A stretch of 64,000 bases of DNA from Oxalobacteraceae bacterium AB_14 (GCA_000381565.1 KB906725.1:2837093-2901092); one strand, 5' to 3'; numbered from the stretch's first letter, positions 35,590 to 43,913 are shown. The notes: generated from the sequence alone by a model not told the origin. Translations and numbers: made by a program.

Positions 35590-36885
35590 TCAGGCGAGAC
35601 CGGCCTGTTTGAGCCGGCGATACAAGGTGCGCTCGCTCATGCCCAGGGCGGCCGCCAGCGCTTTGCGCGGGCCGGCAAAGGTGCGCGCGAACTCGGCGAA
35701 ACCTGCTTCATCCAATGGCGCCGCGCTGTGCGGCGCGGCAGGTGCGACCAGCCCCAGGTGGGCCACCTTGATTTCGCCATCGTCGGCAAATAGCCGCGCG
35801 CGCTCAATGACGTTGCGCAGCTCCCGTATATTGCCGGGCCACGGATACTGGCCCAGCGCCGCCAGCGCCTCGGCCGAGATGCGCTCGGTGGCATTGCCGC
35901 CACTGCGTTGCAGCAACGACTCCACCAGCAGCGCAATGTCGCCGCTGCGCTCACGCAGTGGCGGCAGGCGCAACGGGAAGGCGGCGATCCGGTAGTACAG
36001 GTCCTGACGGAATTGGCCGTCGGCGACCATGCGTTCCAGCGGCTTGTGGGTCGCCGTCACCAGGCGGAAGTTGGTCTGCAGCGTTTCCAGGCCGCCGACG
36101 CGGCGGTAGGTTCCCGATTCAATCAGCCGCAACAACTTGACCTGCATGCTGAGCGGCACGTCGCCGATTTCGTCGAGAAACAGGGTGCCGCCGTTCGCCG
36201 TTTCGGCCAGGCCGGCCTTGCGCGCCAGCGCGCCGGTGAACGCGCCTTTTTCATAGCCAAACACTTCGCTCTCGAACAGCGTCTCGGTCAGTCCCGAGCA
36301 GTCCATGACCACGAAGGGCCCGCTGGCGCGCAAGCTGGTTTCGTGCAGGGCGCGCGCGAACAGTTCTTTGCCGGTCCCCGATTCGCCCAGTAGCAGCACC
36401 GGCAACTCCGACTTGGCCACGCGCTGCAGCTCGCCCAGCGCGCGGTTGAACGCCGGCGACTGCCCGACCAGTCCCGATCCACGGGCCTTGGCGGAGGCTT
36501 GGCGTACCGTTTGCAAGCGCTCGACGAAACCGATCACCCGGTGGCTGGCGTCGATGATCGGTCGCAGTTCGACATCCACATGCTCCGGGCCGCGTGGCGT
36601 GTGGTGGATATGCAGCACGCGGTCAGGCGCCTTGGACGCCAGGGCGCTTTGCAGCGGGCAGTGTTCGCCTGCCTGGTCGCAGGGCACCGAGAATTGATGG
36701 GAGATCGCATAGCACTTGTGGCCCAGGTAAGGCTTGCCGGCCACGGCGAACTGGCGTTTGTAGGCGGTGTTGGCCGCCAGGATTTCATACGCCGTGTTCA
36801 TCACGATCATCGGCGCGGTTTCGTGGTCCAGGTAGGAAATCAGTGCGCGCACTTCGGGCGCCTGGAGAAGATGATGATCCGTCAT
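35590..36885 (-). CDS. fisR: FisR-like sigma-54-dependent activator (sulfane-sulfur sensor)
   Basis: 431 residues from ATG 36885; an in-frame TTG at 36912 is less likely. The N-terminal PAS-like sensor has Cys58, Cys69 and Cys76, spaced 11 and 7 apart, the same spacing as Cys53, Cys64 and Cys71 of Cupriavidus FisR, which react with sulfane sulfur. The AAA+ domain has Walker A GESGTGKE, GAFTGA and LFLDEIGD. The C-terminal HTH includes RKALAAALGMSERTLYRRLKQ. It is divergent from the persulfide dioxygenase operon, whose sigma-54 promoter it should activate. FisR-type control is inferred from cysteine spacing plus context. Confidence 0.9.
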   Translation of the reverse strand: MTDHHLLQAPEVRALISYLDHETAPMIVMNTAYEILAANTAYKRQFAVAGKPYLGHKCYAISHQFSVPCDQAGEHCPLQSALASKAPDRVLHIHHTPRGPEHVDVELRPIIDASHRVIGFVERLQTVRQASAKARGSGLVGQSPAFNRALGELQRVAKSELPVLLLGESGTGKELFARALHETSLRASGPFVVMDCSGLTETLFESEVFGYEKGAFTGALARKAGLAETANGGTLFLDEIGDVPLSMQVKLLRLIESGTYRRVGGLETLQTNFRLVTATHKPLERMVADGQFRQDLYYRIAAFPLRLPPLRERSGDIALLVESLLQRSGGNATERISAEALAALGQYPWPGNIRELRNVIERARLFADDGEIKVAHLGLVAPAAPHSAAPLDEAGFAEFARTFAGPRKALAAALGMSERTLYRRLKQAGLA

Positions 36886-36904
36886 AAGTGTTTCCCCAAA
36901 GGTG

Positions 36905-36939
36905 ACTGCCAAACTGTCAATGGCAGTATGCCACTGCCA
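36905..36939. promoter_or_regulatory. Predicted FisR upstream activating sites, sulfide operon
   Basis: Three copies of a heptamer: ACTGCCA (36905), TGGCAGT (36921) and ACTGCCA (36933), making two overlapping inverted repeats with 9- and 5-bp spacers. The last copy ends 75 bp before the -24 element, a normal enhancer distance. The same heptamers recur upstream of the cytochrome bd operon. Confidence 0.78.
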
Positions 36940-37013
36940 CGCGTGGCTGTCACGCTGAAATAGTCGATTGCGGGAAGGCCCATGAAATCAGGTACTTGCG
37001 TTCAGCGCCGGGC

Positions 37014-37029
37014 TGGCACGGGTTTTGTA
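37014..37029 (+). promoter_or_regulatory. Sigma-54 promoter of the persulfide dioxygenase operon
   Basis: TGGCACG-GGTT-TTGTA matches the -24/-12 consensus TGGCACG-N4-TTGCW with one change (T for C at -12). The predicted transcript start is near 37040, giving a 27-nt leader with a GGAGTAGGAG ribosome site before ATG 37067. Confidence 0.82.
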
Positions 37030-37066
37030 TAGACCAGCAGGTGATCACACTGACAGGGAGTAGGAG

Positions 37067-37942
37067 ATGGAACAACTATACGTCGAAGGCTTGTTCGACG
37101 CCGCAACCAGCACGATCAGTTACATCGTCATGGACCGTCAGAGCCGCGCCTGCGCGCTGATTGACAGCGTGCTCGATTACGACCCCAAATCGGGGCGCAC
37201 CCATACCGGCAGCGCCGACCAGCTCATCGAGCGGGTGCGCGCACTCGGCGCCGAAGTGGCATGGATACTGGAAACGCACGCCCACGCCGACCACTTGTCG
37301 GCCGCGCCCTATCTGAAGCAGCACCTTGGCGGCCGCATCGCCATCGGCAGCCACATTCGCCAGGTGCAGGACGTGTTCGGCAAGCTGTTCAATGCCGGCC
37401 CTGATTTCGCCCATGACGGCAGCCAGTTCGACCATCTGTTCGAGGATGACGAGGTGTTTCATATCGGTATGCTCAAGGCCCATGCGATGCATACGCCGGG
37501 CCATACGCCGGCCTGCATGACCTATGTGGTCGAGGGCGGCGACACGCCGGCGGCGTTTGTTGGCGATACCTTGTTCATGCCGGATTACGGCACCGCGCGC
37601 TGCGACTTCCCCGGCGGCGACCCGCGCGTCCTGTTCCGCTCGATCAATCGCGTGCTGAGCCTGCAGCCGGAGACGAAACTCTACATGTGCCACGACTACC
37701 GCCCCAACGGTCGTCCGCTGGCGTTTGTCACCACGGTGGCCGAGGAGCGCGCCAGCAACATCCATGTGCGCGACGGCATCAGCGAGGAAGAGTTTGTGGC
37801 CATGCGTACCGCCCGCGACGCCACGCTCGACATGCCGGTGCTGCTGATGCCGTCGGTCCAGGTCAATATGCGCGCCGGTCAGCTGCCGCCGGCCGAAGCC
37901 AACGGCGTGCGCTACCTCAAAATACCGCTGAACGCCGTTTGA
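37067..37942 (+). CDS. Persulfide dioxygenase (ETHE1-like metallo-beta-lactamase fold)
   Basis: 291 residues with a strong ribosome site. The metal motif THAHADHLSAA carries His71, His73, Asp75 and His76. TPGHTPACMTY and VGDTLFMPDYGTARCDFPGG are typical of ETHE1/Blh proteins with a mononuclear iron site. The enzyme oxidises glutathione persulfide to sulfite. The next gene encodes a sulfide:quinone reductase fusion that makes the persulfide, and FisR is divergent, so the sulfide-oxidation role is well supported. No rhodanese is fused to it. Confidence 0.92.
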   Translation: MEQLYVEGLFDAATSTISYIVMDRQSRACALIDSVLDYDPKSGRTHTGSADQLIERVRALGAEVAWILETHAHADHLSAAPYLKQHLGGRIAIGSHIRQVQDVFGKLFNAGPDFAHDGSQFDHLFEDDEVFHIGMLKAHAMHTPGHTPACMTYVVEGGDTPAAFVGDTLFMPDYGTARCDFPGGDPRVLFRSINRVLSLQPETKLYMCHDYRPNGRPLAFVTTVAEERASNIHVRDGISEEEFVAMRTARDATLDMPVLLMPSVQVNMRAGQLPPAEANGVRYLKIPLNAV

Positions 37943-37970
37943 CGTTGCCCAGGCGAACCAGGAGACCATA

Positions 37971-39635
37971 GTGAAAATGCAGCAACTGACGGAACAACTC
38001 TACATCGCGCCGCAGATCGGCCCTGGCGACATGGCCGATATTGCGACGGCGGGCGTGCGCGCCATCATTTGCAACCGTCCGGACGGCGAGGCCGGCGACC
38101 AGCCGGGCTTTCGTGAAATCGCCGCCGCGGCCGAACTTGCGGGGCTGGAAGCGCACTATCTGCCGGTGACGCCGGGGCAGGCCTCGGCGCAGCAGGGCGT
38201 CGAGTTCGACCGCCTGATGCAGGCGCTGCCCAAGCCAGTGCTGGCGTATTGCCGCAGCGGTATGCGCAGTGCGACATTGTGGGGCCTGGCCAATGCCGGC
38301 CGCCTGCCGCCCGAGCAGATCATCAATCGCGCCGCCACCTGTGGCTACGACCTGAACGCGCTGGTGCGGCGCCTGGCCGGCGGCGTCGATCCGTATGCGG
38401 TCAACGACGCCCGCCACCAGATCGTCATTGTCGGCGCCGGCGCCGCCGGCATCGCGGTGGCGGCCAGCCTGCTGGCGCGTCGGCCCGCGCTCGATATCGC
38501 CATCATCGACCCGGCCGATGTGCACTATTACCAGCCGGGCTGGACCCTGGTCGGCGCCGGCGTCTTCGAGCCGGCGCAGACGGCCCGCGTGATGGGCGCG
38601 CTGATTCCGCGCGGCGTGCGCTGGATCAAGGCGGCCGTTTCCGGCTTCGTCCCCGAGCATAACGTGGTGCTGCTCGAGGGTTGCCGCACGGTGCGCTACG
38701 AGCAACTGGTGGTGTGTCCCGGCCTGAAGCTGGACTGGGACGGCATTGCCGGCCTGAGCGACACGCTGGGCCGCCACGGCGTCACCTCCAACTACCGCTA
38801 CGACCTGGCCCCCTACACCTGGGAACTGGTGCGGCAGTTTCGCGCTGGAGAGGCCTTGTTCACCCAGCCGCCCATGCCGATCAAGTGCGCCGGTGCGCCG
38901 CAGAAGGCGATGTATTTGTCCTGCGACACATGGCGCCGCAACGGCGTGCTCGGGCAAGCCAAGGTCCGTTTCATGACGGCCGGCGCCGTATTGTTTGGCG
39001 TCGCCGATTACGTGCCGGCGTTGATGGAGTACGTGCGGGCCTACGGCATTGAACTCAATTTTGGCCGCACCCTGGTCGCCGTCGACGGCCCGGCCCGGCT
39101 GGCCACCTTCCGCAGCACGACCCCCGAGGGCGGCAGCGTCACCGAGCAGCTTCCATTTGACTTGTTGCATGTGGTGCCGCCGCAGATCGCGCCGGATTTC
39201 ATCCGCGGCAGTCCGCTGGCCGACACGGCCGGCTGGATCGACGTCGATCAGGCGACCTTGCGCCACAAAATCCATCGCAATATCTTCGGTCTGGGCGACG
39301 CCGTCAATGCGCCCAATGCCAAGACGGCGGCGGCGGCGCGCAAGCAGGCGCCGGTGGTGGCGCATAACCTGCTGGTCAATCTGGGCGCCGAGACGCGCGA
39401 GGCGCGCTACGACGGCTATGGTTCCTGCCCGTTGACGGTTGAGCGCGGCAAGATCGTGCTGGCGGAATTCACGTACGGTGGAAAGCTCGCGCCCAGCTTT
39501 CCGTCGTGGCTGCTCGACGGTACGCGGCCGTCGCGCCTGGCCTGGCTGCTCAAGGAACGCCTGCTGCCGCCGCTGTACTGGCAAGGCATGCTCAAGGGGC
39601 GCGAGTGGATGGCCCAGCCGGAACTGGTGGGCTAA
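37971..39635 (+). CDS. DUF442 phosphatase-like domain fused to sulfide:quinone oxidoreductase
   Basis: 554 residues from GTG 37971 (AGGAG six bases upstream; ATG 37977 is possible). Residues 1-120 form a DUF442/dual-specificity-phosphatase-like domain with Cys94-Arg-Ser-Gly-Met-Arg99. From about residue 145 comes a flavoprotein: IVIVGAGAAGIAVAASLL, VHYYQPGWTLVGAG, IKCAGAPQKAMYL with Cys306 and GYGSCPL with Cys486, the cysteines expected in type II SQR. SQR oxidises sulfide to sulfane sulfur and reduces quinone at the inner membrane. The fused domain probably handles the persulfide product, which is inference. Confidence 0.9.
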   Translation: MKMQQLTEQLYIAPQIGPGDMADIATAGVRAIICNRPDGEAGDQPGFREIAAAAELAGLEAHYLPVTPGQASAQQGVEFDRLMQALPKPVLAYCRSGMRSATLWGLANAGRLPPEQIINRAATCGYDLNALVRRLAGGVDPYAVNDARHQIVIVGAGAAGIAVAASLLARRPALDIAIIDPADVHYYQPGWTLVGAGVFEPAQTARVMGALIPRGVRWIKAAVSGFVPEHNVVLLEGCRTVRYEQLVVCPGLKLDWDGIAGLSDTLGRHGVTSNYRYDLAPYTWELVRQFRAGEALFTQPPMPIKCAGAPQKAMYLSCDTWRRNGVLGQAKVRFMTAGAVLFGVADYVPALMEYVRAYGIELNFGRTLVAVDGPARLATFRSTTPEGGSVTEQLPFDLLHVVPPQIAPDFIRGSPLADTAGWIDVDQATLRHKIHRNIFGLGDAVNAPNAKTAAAARKQAPVVAHNLLVNLGAETREARYDGYGSCPLTVERGKIVLAEFTYGGKLAPSFPSWLLDGTRPSRLAWLLKERLLPPLYWQGMLKGREWMAQPELVG

Positions 39636-39652
39636 GCGGAAAGGAGTGAACC

Positions 39653-40447
39653 ATGGGTGTGAGCCTGATACTCGGTGCCGTGGTCGGCATCATCATGGGC
39701 CTGACCGGCGCCGGCGGCGGTATTCTGGCCGTGCCGTTGCTGGTGTTCGGGCTGCATATGACGGTTGCCAGCGCGGCGCCGATCGGACTGCTGGCGGTCG
39801 GCATCGCGGCGGCCATGGGCGCCGCGCATGGCTTGCGCGCCGGTGTCGTGCGCTATCGCGCGGCGCTGTTGATCGCGCTCATCGGCATCGCCTGCAATCC
39901 GCTTGGCCTGTGGCTGGCGCTGCGGATGCCGGTGCGCTATCTGACCATGGTGTTTGCCGTGGTGCTGATCGGGGTCGCCGCCAAAGGCGCGCGCGAGGTG
40001 TGGCTGGCCGGCCGCCAGGTTCGCCACGCCAGCGCCTATCCTTGCCGCCTCGATAGCGGCAGCGGCAGGCTGGAGTGGAACCTGCGTTGCGCCACCCGGC
40101 TTTCCCTGATGGGCGCCGGCGCCGGCATGTTGTCCGGCCTGCTCGGGGTCGGCGGCGGCTTTGTCATCGTTCCGGCGCTGCAGCACTTTTCGAATCTGGC
40201 CATGCGATCGATTGTCGCCACCTCGCTGGCGGTGATTGCGCTGATTTCGCTGGTCAGCGTCGCCGGCACCATCCACGGCGGCCATTTCGACCTGGCGCAG
40301 GGCATCCCCTTCGCCGCCGGCGCCACGGCCGGGATGTTGTTGGGCGGCCGGTTTGCCGCCAGGGTGAAACCGGACTATCTGAAACTGGCGTTTTCCCTGA
40401 TCTGCGTGGCGGTGGCATGCGGCTTGATAGGCAAGACCCTGCTGTGA
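39653..40447 (+). CDS. TauE/SafE-family membrane exporter
   Basis: 264 residues with AAAGGAG before the ATG. Eight or so membrane helices in two related halves: VVGIIMGLTGAGGGILAVPLLV in the first and GMLSGLLGVGGGFVIVPALQ in the second, the glycine-rich signature of the TauE/SafE family. Members export sulfite, sulfoacetate or related anions. It lies 17 bp after the SQR fusion, so it would carry out sulfite made by the persulfide dioxygenase. Substrate assignment is from context. Confidence 0.88.
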   Translation: MGVSLILGAVVGIIMGLTGAGGGILAVPLLVFGLHMTVASAAPIGLLAVGIAAAMGAAHGLRAGVVRYRAALLIALIGIACNPLGLWLALRMPVRYLTMVFAVVLIGVAAKGAREVWLAGRQVRHASAYPCRLDSGSGRLEWNLRCATRLSLMGAGAGMLSGLLGVGGGFVIVPALQHFSNLAMRSIVATSLAVIALISLVSVAGTIHGGHFDLAQGIPFAAGATAGMLLGGRFAARVKPDYLKLAFSLICVAVACGLIGKTLL

Positions 40448-40458
40448 TCCCCTGCTGG

Positions 40459-40497
40459 ACTGCCATGCTGGCAGTTTGGCAGTGATCTTGACTGCCA
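40459..40497. promoter_or_regulatory. Predicted FisR sites upstream of the cytochrome bd operon
   Basis: Four copies of the heptamer found upstream of the sulfide operon: ACTGCCA (40459), TGGCAGT (40469), TGGCAGT (40477) and ACTGCCA (40491). The last copy ends 70 bp before a -24 element, nearly the same distance as at the sulfide operon (75 bp). Confidence 0.75.
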
Positions 40498-40566
40498 GCC
40501 GTCGCGCGCGATGTGGAGGCAGCCTTTAAGGTGTTGATTTTTAATTCAATTTGATAACGATGGAGT

Positions 40567-40582
40567 TGGCACGGAACGTGCG
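40567..40582 (+). promoter_or_regulatory. Sigma-54 promoter upstream of cydP-cydA-cydB
   Basis: TGGCACG-GAAC-GTGCG fits TGGCACG-N4-TTGCW with the essential GG and GC in register. The predicted start of transcription (about 40593) falls at the cydP start codon (40594), so either cydP is made from a leaderless message or another promoter serves it. Confidence 0.68.
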
Positions 40583-40593
40583 TGATAGAAGCC

Positions 40594-40770
40594 ATGACAG
40601 ATCCCAATAGACGATTGCGGCGTCAGCTGGTCGTTGCCGTGCTGATCAAGCTCGCGCTGCTGGCCGGCCTGTGGTGGGCATTCGTCAGGGATACCCGAGT
40701 TGTCGTCGATGCCGAAGCGGTCGCCCATAGACTCGGCGCGCCGACGCAGATTTCAGGAGAAAAAAAGTGA
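40594..40770 (+). CDS. cydP: Small membrane protein CydP of the cytochrome bd operon
   Basis: 58 residues from ATG 40594. One membrane helix (LVVAVLIKLALLAGLWWAFV) is followed by a short polar tail beginning RDTRVVVDAEAVA. Small proteins of this pattern (KLALLxGLWxxFVRDxRV) sit directly before cydA in many beta- and gammaproteobacteria and are named CydP. The stop overlaps the cydA GTG. The exact role is not established; assembly or stability of the oxidase is likely. Confidence 0.8.
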   Translation: MTDPNRRLRRQLVVAVLIKLALLAGLWWAFVRDTRVVVDAEAVAHRLGAPTQISGEKK

Positions 40771-42338
40771 TTTCAGACCAATTGGTGGACTTGTCGCGGC
40801 TGCAATTCGCAGCCACCGCGATGTACCACTTTCTGTTTGTGCCTCTGACCGTCGGCATGGTCTGGCTGCTGGTCATCATGGAGAGCGTGTATGTGATGAC
40901 CGGCAAGGTGATCTGGAAGGACATGACTCGCTTCTGGGGCAAGTTGTTCGGCATTAACTTCGCGCTGGGCGTGACCACCGGCATCACGCTGGAGTTTCAG
41001 TTCGGCACCAACTGGGCCTATTACTCGCACTATGTCGGCGATATCTTCGGCGCGCCGCTGGCGATCGAGGGCATGATGGCCTTCTTCCTCGAGTCCACCA
41101 TGATCGGCCTGTTTTTCTTTGGCTGGGACCGCCTGCGCAGGCAGCACCACTTGCTCGTCACCTTGTTGATGGCGATCGGCACCAACCTGTCGGCGCTGTG
41201 GATCTTGATCGCCAATGGCTGGATGCAGAATCCGGTGGGCTCGGAGTTCAGCTACCTGACGATGCGCATGGAGATGGTCGACTTCTGGGCCGTGGTGTTC
41301 AACCCGGTGGCCCAGGCCAAGTTCGTCCATACGGTGTCGGCGGGCTACGTCACCGGTTCCATGTTCGTGCTGTCGATTTCGAGCTGGTACCTGCTGCGCG
41401 GGCGCGACGTCGAGTTCGCCAAGCGCAGTTTCCGGGTGGCGGCCGCGTTCGGCCTGGCGTCGGCGCTGAGCGTGATCGTGCTGGGCGATGAATCGGGCTA
41501 TACGGTGGGCGAGGCCCAGCAGACCAAGCTGGCGGCCATGGAAGCGATGTGGGAAACCAAGCCGGCGCCGGCCGGCCTGACGCTGTTGGCGGGCATCAAT
41601 GAAGCCGAGGCGCGCAACGACTGGGAGCTCGAGCTGCCCTGGGTGATGGGCTTGATCGGCACGCGCTCGGTCAGCAAGCAGATACCGGGCATTCATGACA
41701 TCAAGGATAAGAACCGGGCCAGGATCGTGCGCGGCATCGTTGCCGTCAATGCGCTGGAGCGCCTGCGCCGTCAGCGCGATGACGCCGGCGCGCTCGCCAC
41801 CTTCAATGACTACAAGGCCGATCTGGGCTTCGGTCTGCTGCTGAAAAAATACGTGGCCGATGTGAACCAGGCCACGCCCGCCATCATCGAGCGCGCCGTG
41901 CAGGATACGGTGCCGCGGGTGACGCCGATGTTCTGGGCCTTCCGTGTGATGGTCGGGCTCGGCATGGCCATGTTGCTGCTGTTTGCGCTGGCGTTCTGGA
42001 GCACCCTCAAGTCGGCCTGCACGCAGCGGCCGTGGCTGCTGCGCTGGGCCCTGTGGATGCTGCCGGCGCCGTGGATCGCCTGCGAGCTGGGCTGGTTCGT
42101 CGCGGAGTACGGGCGCCAGCCCTGGACCATCTACGGCGTGCTGCCCACCCACATGAGCGTATCGACGCTCAGCGTCGGCAATCTGTACGGCTCGCTGGCC
42201 GGCTTCGTCGGCTTCTACACCGTGCTGCTGGTGGTCGAGATGGTCCTGATGGTCAAGTTCGCGCGCCAGGGACCGGGCAGCCTGGGCACCGGCCGCTACC
42301 ATCACGACGCCACCCTGGGGGAGCTGCACCATGCTTGA
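40767..42338 (+). CDS. cydA: Cytochrome bd ubiquinol oxidase subunit I
   Basis: 523 residues, GTG start with AGGAG upstream. Haem ligands and motifs: His21 (MYHFLFVPLTVG), KFVHTVSAGYV with the b558 His, PMFWAFRVMVGLG with the b558 Met and the GRQPW signature. About nine membrane helices. The length and the extended quinol loop (about residues 250-390) place it with the long-loop E. coli-type CydA rather than the short CIO type. It oxidises quinol and reduces oxygen without pumping protons and tolerates sulfide. It overlaps cydB by eight bases. Confidence 0.95.
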   Translation: MISDQLVDLSRLQFAATAMYHFLFVPLTVGMVWLLVIMESVYVMTGKVIWKDMTRFWGKLFGINFALGVTTGITLEFQFGTNWAYYSHYVGDIFGAPLAIEGMMAFFLESTMIGLFFFGWDRLRRQHHLLVTLLMAIGTNLSALWILIANGWMQNPVGSEFSYLTMRMEMVDFWAVVFNPVAQAKFVHTVSAGYVTGSMFVLSISSWYLLRGRDVEFAKRSFRVAAAFGLASALSVIVLGDESGYTVGEAQQTKLAAMEAMWETKPAPAGLTLLAGINEAEARNDWELELPWVMGLIGTRSVSKQIPGIHDIKDKNRARIVRGIVAVNALERLRRQRDDAGALATFNDYKADLGFGLLLKKYVADVNQATPAIIERAVQDTVPRVTPMFWAFRVMVGLGMAMLLLFALAFWSTLKSACTQRPWLLRWALWMLPAPWIACELGWFVAEYGRQPWTIYGVLPTHMSVSTLSVGNLYGSLAGFVGFYTVLLVVEMVLMVKFARQGPGSLGTGRYHHDATLGELHHA

Positions 42339-43467
42339 TTACGCCACACTGAAAATTATCTGGTGGCTGCTGGTCGGCGTACTGCTGATCGGCTTCGCCA
42401 TCATGGACGGCCACGATATGGGCGTCGGTACGCTGCTGCCCTTCGTCGGCCGCAGCGACCTCGAGCGGCGCGTGGTCATCAACACGGTGGGGCCGCACTG
42501 GGACGGCAACCAGGTCTGGTTCATCACCGGCGGCGGCGCCCTGTTCGCCGCATGGCCGGTGGTGTACGCGACCGCCTTCAGCGGATTCTACTGGGCCATG
42601 ATGCTGGTGCTGTGGGCGCTGTTCTTCCGCCCGGTCGGCTTCGACTATCGCAGCAAGATCCACCACCCGGCCTGGCGCAGCACCTGGGACTGGGGACTGT
42701 TCGTCGGCGGCGCCGTGCCGCCGCTGGTGTTCGGCATCGCCTTCGGCAACCTGTTGCAGGGCGTGCCGTTCCAGTTCGACGACTTCCTGGTCTCCAGCTA
42801 CAGCGGCAGCTTCTGGCAGCTGCTCAATCCGTTCGCCCTGCTGTGCGGCGTGGTCAGCAGCGCCATGCTGACGCTGCAGGGCGGCGCCTACCTGGCGCAC
42901 CGCACCGAGGGCGTGCTGCAGGAGCGGGCCGTCAAGGGCGCGCTCGGCGCGGCCGCCGTGCTGATCTGCGGTTTCGCGGCCGCCGGCGTCTGGCTGCAAT
43001 CGATAGACGGCTACCGCATCACGTCGGCGGTCGACATGGCGGGCCTGCCGGACGTGCTGGGCAAGTCGGTGGTGCGCGAGGCGGGCGCCTGGATGGCGAA
43101 CTACGCGCGCCAGCCGCTGCTGTGGCTGCTGCCCGCCATGGGCCTGGGCGGCCCCGCTTTGGCGGCGTGGCTGCTGCTCAGGCGCCGCACGCTGGCCGCG
43201 TTCGTGGCCTCGTCGCTGGCCGTGGCCGGGGTGATCGGCACCGCCGGCGGTTCGATGTTCCCCTTTGTCATGCCCTCGTCGTCGATGCCGAACGCCAGCC
43301 TGACCGTGTGGGACAGCGTGTCGAGCCACCTCAGCCTGGCCCTGATGTTCTGGGCCGCGCTGATCTTCATGCCGCTCATCATCTTGTACACCGGATGGGC
43401 ATACCGCGTCATGCGCGGCAAGGTGACGGCGGCGCAGATCGAAGCCAACCAGCACAGCGCCTACTAG
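42331..43467 (+). CDS. cydB: Cytochrome bd ubiquinol oxidase subunit II
   Basis: 378 residues with about eight membrane helices. The start MLDYATLKIIWWLLVGVLLI and then GFAIMDGHDMGVGTLLPFVG are hallmarks of CydB, as is NTVGPHWDGNQVWFITGGGALFAAWP. It is the partner subunit of CydA. The ATG lies inside the end of cydA, so the two are translationally coupled. Thirty-three bases after its stop comes cydX. Confidence 0.95.
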   Translation: MLDYATLKIIWWLLVGVLLIGFAIMDGHDMGVGTLLPFVGRSDLERRVVINTVGPHWDGNQVWFITGGGALFAAWPVVYATAFSGFYWAMMLVLWALFFRPVGFDYRSKIHHPAWRSTWDWGLFVGGAVPPLVFGIAFGNLLQGVPFQFDDFLVSSYSGSFWQLLNPFALLCGVVSSAMLTLQGGAYLAHRTEGVLQERAVKGALGAAAVLICGFAAAGVWLQSIDGYRITSAVDMAGLPDVLGKSVVREAGAWMANYARQPLLWLLPAMGLGGPALAAWLLLRRRTLAAFVASSLAVAGVIGTAGGSMFPFVMPSSSMPNASLTVWDSVSSHLSLALMFWAALIFMPLIILYTGWAYRVMRGKVTAAQIEANQHSAY

Positions 43468-43500
43468 CGCTGGGATTATCGGAATGAAGGAGTAACGAAC

Positions 43501-43629
43501 ATGTGGTATTTCGCCTGGATACTTGGGGTTGGCTTTGCATTGCTGCTGGCCATCATGAACGCGATGTGGGGCGAGAACGAGGCGGCCCGCGCGGGCGGCG
43601 AGGGCGGCGGCGACGGCGGTCAGCCATGA
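43501..43629 (+). CDS. cydX: Cytochrome bd small subunit CydX
   Basis: 42 residues, starting MWYFAWILGVGFALLLAIM, the hallmark of CydX/CbdX: a single helix that packs against CydA and stabilises the haems. The tail is acidic and glycine-rich (ENEAARAGGEGGGDGG), longer than in E. coli. GGAGTAACGAAC precedes the ATG. The stop overlaps the next ATG (ATGA). Confidence 0.93.
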   Translation: MWYFAWILGVGFALLLAIMNAMWGENEAARAGGEGGGDGGQP

Positions 43630-43913
43630 GCGGCGCCGCCCCGCCGGTCGATGCGCTGTCGCGCCTGCACCCGCCCAGCCTGGCCGCCGGCGTGATCGTG
43701 ATGTTGGTGGCGACGCTGTATCCACCGCTGATGACGGACGCCGCTGGCCGTGTCGACCACGGCCTGGCCGCCGCGCTGTTCGCCGCCATGAGCGCGGGCA
43801 TGGTGCGCGGGGTGGGATTTGTGCCGGAGCGGGCGCTGCTGCGCTGGCTGTTTTCCGGTTGGTGTTGCCTGGCGGCGCTGGGACTGGCCGCCTGGATTAA
43901 ATTTGTGCAGTAA
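43626..43913 (+). CDS. YbgE-like protein of the cyd operon
   Basis: 95 residues from ATG 43626, overlapping the cydX stop. Three hydrophobic helices (LAAGVIVMLVATLYPPLM, GLAAALFAAMSAGMVRGVGFVP and LFSGWCCLAALGLAAWIKF). Position and size match the YbgE family (cyd operon protein), and VRGVGFVPxxxxxRWLFS is typical. The role in bd oxidase assembly is not clear even in E. coli. Confidence 0.82.
   Translation: MSGAAPPVDALSRLHPPSLAAGVIVMLVATLYPPLMTDAAGRVDHGLAAALFAAMSAGMVRGVGFVPERALLRWLFSGWCCLAALGLAAWIKFVQ

Noticed and set aside
37917..39584. 555-codon antisense frame over the SQR fusion
   Set aside because: Shadow composition; flavin and cysteine motifs are on the plus strand.
40534..40549. TTGATTTTTAATTCAA as an FNR box before cydP
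   Set aside because: The TTGA and TCAA halves are eight bases apart instead of six, and inner positions do not match, unlike the exact site at 49729.
40767..43467. Naming the oxidase genes cioAB (cyanide-insensitive type)
   Set aside because: CydA is 523 residues with a long quinol loop, and CydX, CydP and YbgE-like genes accompany it, all of which point to the E. coli-type cydAB.
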